Translations under genes and position numbers: made by a program | Shown here: in pieces, positions 60,701 through 64,000 of the stretch | How positions within the stretch are numbered: the first letter of the stretch is position 1 | How the letters are laid out: each line of letters begins with the position of its first letter | Assembly (NCBI GenBank): GCA_902794155.1 | Contig: CADBGN010000006.1 | Coordinates: 1-64,000, forward strand | From: an uncultured Bacteroidia bacterium | GTDB taxonomy: Bacteria; Bacteroidota; Bacteroidia; Bacteroidales; F082 | Reading direction: 5' to 3' | Length of the DNA: 64,000 bases | The notes under the pieces: generated by a model | Told to the model about the DNA's origin: nothing | What the model saw: the letters and a program-made list of their open reading frames with translations, nothing else | The model's database searches: none

Positions 60701-63700
60701 GTTTTGACGCTTCGGGTTGCGGATACCGATCATCATGGCTTCCACATCGCTGATGCTTGGGTTACCAATCACCTTGATGGTATGGTAGTAGTCTTTGTTG
60801 TCGACGGTGCCTTTTTTGGTTTTCTCTGAATAGATGTAGTTGAGGCGTACGTTGCTGTTGGGTTGGTTCATGGCTTCGTTGCGCCGTTGCTTCACTTCAA
60901 CAAGGTCTTCCAATCGGATGTCCAGGTTGTTGATTTCAGGCCAAATGGCCTCGTCATTTGTGTATGGCGTTCCCCAAGCCGTCACTTTCAGAGGCACTTC
61001 GTATTCGTAATAGTTCTCTGTGAAGTCGGTACCGATACGCATGAATACAGTGAGGTCTTGGTCGTCGAGTGGCATGTCTTCATGGGCCGCCTCGGCGTGT
61101 ACGAACATTTTCAGGTATTTGTATTGTCGCAGGTCGAAATCAGCGGTCTTGTAAATGGCGCGACCATCGCCGTCAACGAGGTTCTGGACGGTCATTTGCA
61201 GTGACTGCTCGTTGATGCGGGTGGTTTGTGTCATACCGATGACACGTTCTTGTTGGATGCCTGGTGGAATGACGTATGGCACTGGTTGACGACGGCTGTT
61301 TTCGTCAACACTGACGGCTGAGATGTCGAAAGTGGTCTCGTTGCTGATGTCGTTGGGTTCATATTCGCCTGGGGCCTGGATGCTCTGCGAATAGGTGCGC
61401 CATTCGCCTTTCACGAGGTCGAGAGTGGCAAAACGCAGCACGATAGGCTTCTGGAACTCGGTCAGGAACATACGCATGAAGCGGATGCTGGAATAATCGT
61501 CGATGCGGCCAATGACGCGGTCGGGCTGCCTGATGGGGATGCGGAATTGGTACCATGTCACGCCGCTGATTTGTCCGTTGGGCAGTGCCACACCGCCGGA
61601 TTGGAAGATGTCGGCGATATGGTTTTGGCCGACGACCATCTTGGCGGGGTTGAGGTCGATTTCATATTGGTAGTAGCGTTCCGACTCGCTCAGGGTGTTG
61701 TCGCCGTTGATGTCCTCGGCATTGGGCAAGGTGGAGTTGCTGCTCATATAGCCTTCGGTCTGTTGGTAGTCGGCAGGTGAGTTGCCGTCGGGACCATTGA
61801 ACTCTTTGTAACGCGCCAATATACTTCTGTGGACTTCATCGTCAGGCGAATCCCAATCGTTGGAGCGGAAGTAGTGGTAGTTGTCGCCCGAAGGGTCATC
61901 ATAAGCTTTGGTGTAGGCTGTTGAGCCTTCGCCAAAACGATCCCTGACGATATTTAAGTATGTGTTTTCGAAGAAGTTACGTTCGTCCTCGTCACGCAAT
62001 CCGTCGTAACCCACGTCTTGGTATTGTCGGGCTTCAGATGAATTGTTGAAGGTACCTACAAGGTCTTGCAAGGTGGGCACGCGACCCCAAATTGTAGTGT
62101 CTACGTTTTCCACCGTCGAAGTGGCGGGCAAGCCATTTTCGTAGAACTTGCGTCCGTCGCGAAGAATGTCTTCCGATACATCACCCAGGTTGATGTAGAG
62201 CTTACCTGGATTGTCGGCAAATTCCTCATCGGCGAAGGGGTCCATCAACCAGAATTCTATGTATTCGATGTTGGTCGCTTCAAAGTCGGTCGACTCCATC
62301 TTGCGCATAATGCCGCCCCAACGGCTCTTTGGGTCTTTCAGTTTTCCGTCTTCGGTGATACCGGCAGAGTAGGGTGTAGGATCGACATCGAAGTTGTAGG
62401 GGCCACGTTCTTCTGGATAGTAGGCCAAGTTAAGTACAGAGATATTGGTCTGTGTGCCGGTCTCAATGTCTTTGTTGGGGAAGAGTTCGGTCTCAAGCAC
62501 CTGACGGACTGAGTTTTTTGAGAGTTCTTCGTTGTCTACATTGGCAGGGCGGTAATTAGAGTTACGGTCGTAGAAGATGGAGTTGTCGATGACGTACCAC
62601 GATAGCTTTGCGCGGTTTTTGCCGTAGTTGAGGCCGGTGTTGGCAGCCGCCTCAGGGAAGAGGTCGGTCTGATTCTGTGGTGTGCTGGCCATGTACCATA
62701 AGGTGGGCAGGCGCAGGTCGATGGTCGACTTGGCACCTTCGAAGTCATCGATGTAAGAGGTGCCAGGTTCACTGGCTGACTTGGAGAGGCCTGGGATGAA
62801 ACGAGCAAATTCACCGTCAACGTTGATGCGTGAAGGAGCCTTGGTGCTGATTCCCGGCAGTGCGTTGATGAAGCTCGTCAGCCAGCGGGCTTGGGTATGG
62901 TAACTGAGGTCGGCACCATAGATGGTGTTGGCAATGGCTTCCTCGCCATAGTTGATTTTTTGGGTGTATGATTTCTCGCCCAAATAGAGTATGGTGGCTC
63001 CCGCATGGAAGTCTTGGCTGAACTCCTGCTCCACACGGGTACCAAGGAAGGTCTTTCGTATGGCACTGAAACTGGAGTTTGACTCCAAGGAGATGTTGAT
63101 GGGCGTGCCCGAGTTGAGGATGCCTTCGTTGAGGATGGTGACACGGCCTAAAGTATAGTCGACGGTGTAGTCGACATTCTCTACGAGTTGCACGCCACCA
63201 GCAGTGACGGTTACCGAGCCTTGTGCCACATTCATGGCATTGAGGCTGATTTCACTGCCTGACTGCGACGAGTAATAGCCCTTCAAGCTGAACTTGTTCT
63301 TTTCCGAATACTGTTCAGCAGAGGTTTTCGTCATGGTGTAAAGCGAGTCAAAGGCGTATTTGTTGGCCAAGTTTGGCTCGTTGGGAAAGATCTTTTCGTG
63401 GATATGCTTGCCAAAAGGCTCCAACACGGGGAAGAAGATGCGTCCATTTGACGAGTTGATGGTACCGCCTTGCGTTGCGGCACGGTCCAAGAAGTCAAAC
63501 ACACCATCACCGCCCGCGATGGGGTTGTTTTGTGTGGTCAGGTTATCCAAACCCATCAGGTTGAGCAGCGAGACGCCTTTGACAGAACCTTCAGTGAAAT
63601 AGCCATAAGGTGTGCTGTTGGAGTTGCCGTTGTAGAAGATGTTCAGCATAAAGTCCTGAGAACCAATCTGGTAGGCCCTGATGTTGTAGACGTTCTTCAT

Positions 63701-64000
63701 CATCAGGTTCCAAATGGGCATCTTTGTGTTCACCGTAGTGCCTTTCAACAACTTAGCCACCAACACCTTGGGTGTGTTGATGCCTTGGTCGGAGAATTCA
63801 CCGACTTGATAGACCTCGTCTGAGCCCACAATGGTATATTGGTAAGCCACTGCCAAGGTCTGGTTGGCGTTGAGGCTGACGTTCAAGGAGATGAAACCTA
63901 ATTTTGAGTTGAGCGAGTATTCGGTGCTGCTCAGGCGGCGGGCGTTCTCCACTTTCTCGAAATCACGCCCCGAGACCATATAGCCCGACCGTCCAATGCG
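57740..64000 (-). CDS. sprA: Cell surface protein SprA (Sov), T9SS translocon; 5' partial
   Basis: SprA is the giant outer-membrane beta-barrel through which T9SS cargo crosses. The frame runs off the window end; the readable part is about 2086 residues, and the N-terminal few hundred of the usual ~2400 are missing. Hallmarks seen: TSYIDDFEGAKSTIDLRLPT, DPFADEEFADNPGKLYINLG, LYFNLGDVSEDIL-type text, repeated barrel strands, and a C-terminus ending GGITLRLSLAQ. Two Lys/Glu-rich low-complexity stretches lie at about 60160-60215 (GEKDKKEKEKPKENTRD) and 59200-59340 (KGKKEATEKDKEKDKKETD), presumably exposed loops. The four CTD proteins in this window are its expected cargo. Confidence 0.95.
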   Translation of the reverse strand, partial: RIGRSGYMVSGRDFEKVENARRLSSTEYSLNSKLGFISLNVSLNANQTLAVAYQYTIVGSDEVYQVGEFSDQGINTPKVLVAKLLKGTTVNTKMPIWNLMMKNVYNIRAYQIGSQDFMLNIFYNGNSNSTPYGYFTEGSVKGVSLLNLMGLDNLTTQNNPIAGGDGVFDFLDRAATQGGTINSSNGRIFFPVLEPFGKHIHEKIFPNEPNLANKYAFDSLYTMTKTSAEQYSEKNKFSLKGYYSSQSGSEISLNAMNVAQGSVTVTAGGVQLVENVDYTVDYTLGRVTILNEGILNSGTPINISLESNSSFSAIRKTFLGTRVEQEFSQDFHAGATILYLGEKSYTQKINYGEEAIANTIYGADLSYHTQARWLTSFINALPGISTKAPSRINVDGEFARFIPGLSKSASEPGTSYIDDFEGAKSTIDLRLPTLWYMASTPQNQTDLFPEAAANTGLNYGKNRAKLSWYVIDNSIFYDRNSNYRPANVDNEELSKNSVRQVLETELFPNKDIETGTQTNISVLNLAYYPEERGPYNFDVDPTPYSAGITEDGKLKDPKSRWGGIMRKMESTDFEATNIEYIEFWLMDPFADEEFADNPGKLYINLGDVSEDILRDGRKFYENGLPATSTVENVDTTIWGRVPTLQDLVGTFNNSSEARQYQDVGYDGLRDEDERNFFENTYLNIVRDRFGEGSTAYTKAYDDPSGDNYHYFRSNDWDSPDDEVHRSILARYKEFNGPDGNSPADYQQTEGYMSSNSTLPNAEDINGDNTLSESERYYQYEIDLNPAKMVVGQNHIADIFQSGGVALPNGQISGVTWYQFRIPIRQPDRVIGRIDDYSSIRFMRMFLTEFQKPIVLRFATLDLVKGEWRTYSQSIQAPGEYEPNDISNETTFDISAVSVDENSRRQPVPYVIPPGIQQERVIGMTQTTRINEQSLQMTVQNLVDGDGRAIYKTADFDLRQYKYLKMFVHAEAAHEDMPLDDQDLTVFMRIGTDFTENYYEYEVPLKVTAWGTPYTNDEAIWPEINNLDIRLEDLVEVKQRRNEAMNQPNSNVRLNYIYSEKTKKGTVDNKDYYHTIKVIGNPSISDVEAMMIGIRNPKRQNLADIDDGQPKSAVIWVNELRLTDLNSNGGLAATGRVEATLADLGRVSVNGSYSSAGFGALDSRITNNTFEARSVFNVATDLELGKFFENTGLKIPMHIDYGQNKVTPLYNPYDPDIKLKDALDAMNSDEERAEFTSTIHDYTRQKNINFMNVRKERVNKKRNDESGEKDKKEKEKPKENTRDPNRSLSGRGNMPKVHFYDIENFNLSFAYSETFQENTDIKSYMVKTYRGGLGYNYAGNPKPVEPFAKAKWASKPALQIIKDINFYYAPKSIVFNTEMYRYYSEREMRNKSGGVINIIPTYSKQWDWTRNYQVRYDLTKALTFDYSAQAQAYIYEPAGFVDRNVDPEKWQKVQDTIKNELKNLGSVSRYTQNFNASYTLPINKIPIFNWITASATYQGTYNWTAPAKSIQHRLGNTIDNSGNIQGNAALDFTKLYNKVPYLKQVNSPQRRSDSKTEKDQKGKGKKEATEKDKEKDKKETDKKDAKEKGGKEDTQLADSTKTTTKTNYGKIVLDNSLRILTLVKKVSGTYSLNQGQSLPGFMPKTEYLGMNTLGWSPGLGFVLGSNFGSDANIYDKAVLNSIDVEDAKRWLTTDSILSDPYVRRMTENINFRVNAEPLPGIKIDFTGNRSYAENEQHYFRYNEMTNSYDVFTPTNNGSFSMSYFMAGTSFVPSDSTSSRLFDNLLENRKIIAERIARNNPQWIDQVNEYTFDSIAGDYFPKGYGSSSMDVLLYSFIAAYTGKDPNTINLTPFPRFPLPNWNLTYNGLTNIPSISKIFKTVSITHGYKSNYAINAWASNVYYDENNSIQTFENSDLIIPKYDMSQIVLNEQYTPLLGVDLGLQNSMTLNMQFKKSRTLTLSFANNQLTEVNGREIVVGGGYRIKNLSFNFTPIGSGGKAQTVKNDLVLKLDIGFKRDITILRRIDENNNQVSAGQNKINFYLTADYNFSQRLAAQAFFKYDLSIPEVANTFRNSTTYGGITLRLSLAQ

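Overview
The window looks like chromosomal DNA of a Bacteroidota bacterium, most likely order Bacteroidales. Evidence seen here: four proteins with type IX secretion (T9SS) C-terminal sorting domains, the giant T9SS translocon protein SprA, Bacteroidota-type promoters (TAnnTTTG -7 box, sometimes TTTG at -33), a pyrophosphate-type phosphofructokinase, GH92 and GH77 glycan enzymes, short-form EttA and a DUF4271-hemD-rnpA-yidD-ctpA block. There is no phage, plasmid or CRISPR-Cas region. Species cannot be named from the sequence.

Layout. 1-9.4 kb (mostly minus): an OsmC fragment, deoC, a GH77 amylomaltase, three secreted proteins (two of them similar in architecture), a plus-strand hexapeptide acyltransferase, then adk and hpt. 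9.6-14.1 kb: purE, a T9SS cargo protein, and an IS200-like (REP-associated type) transposase between two arrays of a CCCCGTAGGGG palindrome, then an M16 peptidase. 14.2-23.7 kb: a 1377-aa T9SS subtilase, an outer-membrane barrel, Kdo transferase waaA, a divergent pdxA and another T9SS protein. 23.9-30.7 kb: GH92 mannosidase lipoprotein, PPi-PFK and a C10 peptidase. 30.8-42.5 kb: a zinc-ribbon membrane protein, ettA, two glycosyltransferases, an LptF/LptG permease, a PAS protein, two tandem YARHG paralogues, and ackA/pta. 42.6-50.8 kb: DUF4271, hemD, rnpA, yidD, ctpA, an O-antigen-ligase-like protein, cdd, a CPBP protease and a tRNA-dihydrouridine synthase. 50.9-64 kb: HAD hydrolase, a CAT-anticodon tRNA, sdaA, thiL, uvrC, tonB, vanZ-like, gcvH and sprA (5' end beyond the window).

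How genes work together. SprA would export the subtilase, C10 peptidase and two other CTD proteins, with peptidases and GH92/GH77 enzymes feeding on proteins and glycans. PPi-PFK, pta-ackA and sdaA fit fermentative energy metabolism to acetate. WaaA, the two glycosyltransferases, the LptF/G permease and the ligase-like protein fit lipopolysaccharide or surface-glycan assembly.

The most unusual signal is not a gene cluster but the density and variety of palindromic intergenic elements: roughly nine sequence families in 64 kb. Several lie inside or at the ends of genes. One supplies codons inside the amylomaltase, two lie in frame inside waaA, and others supply the stop codons of deoC, the M16 peptidase and uvrC. 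One family forms arrays on both sides of a Y1 transposase gene, resembling a REP/RAYT system.
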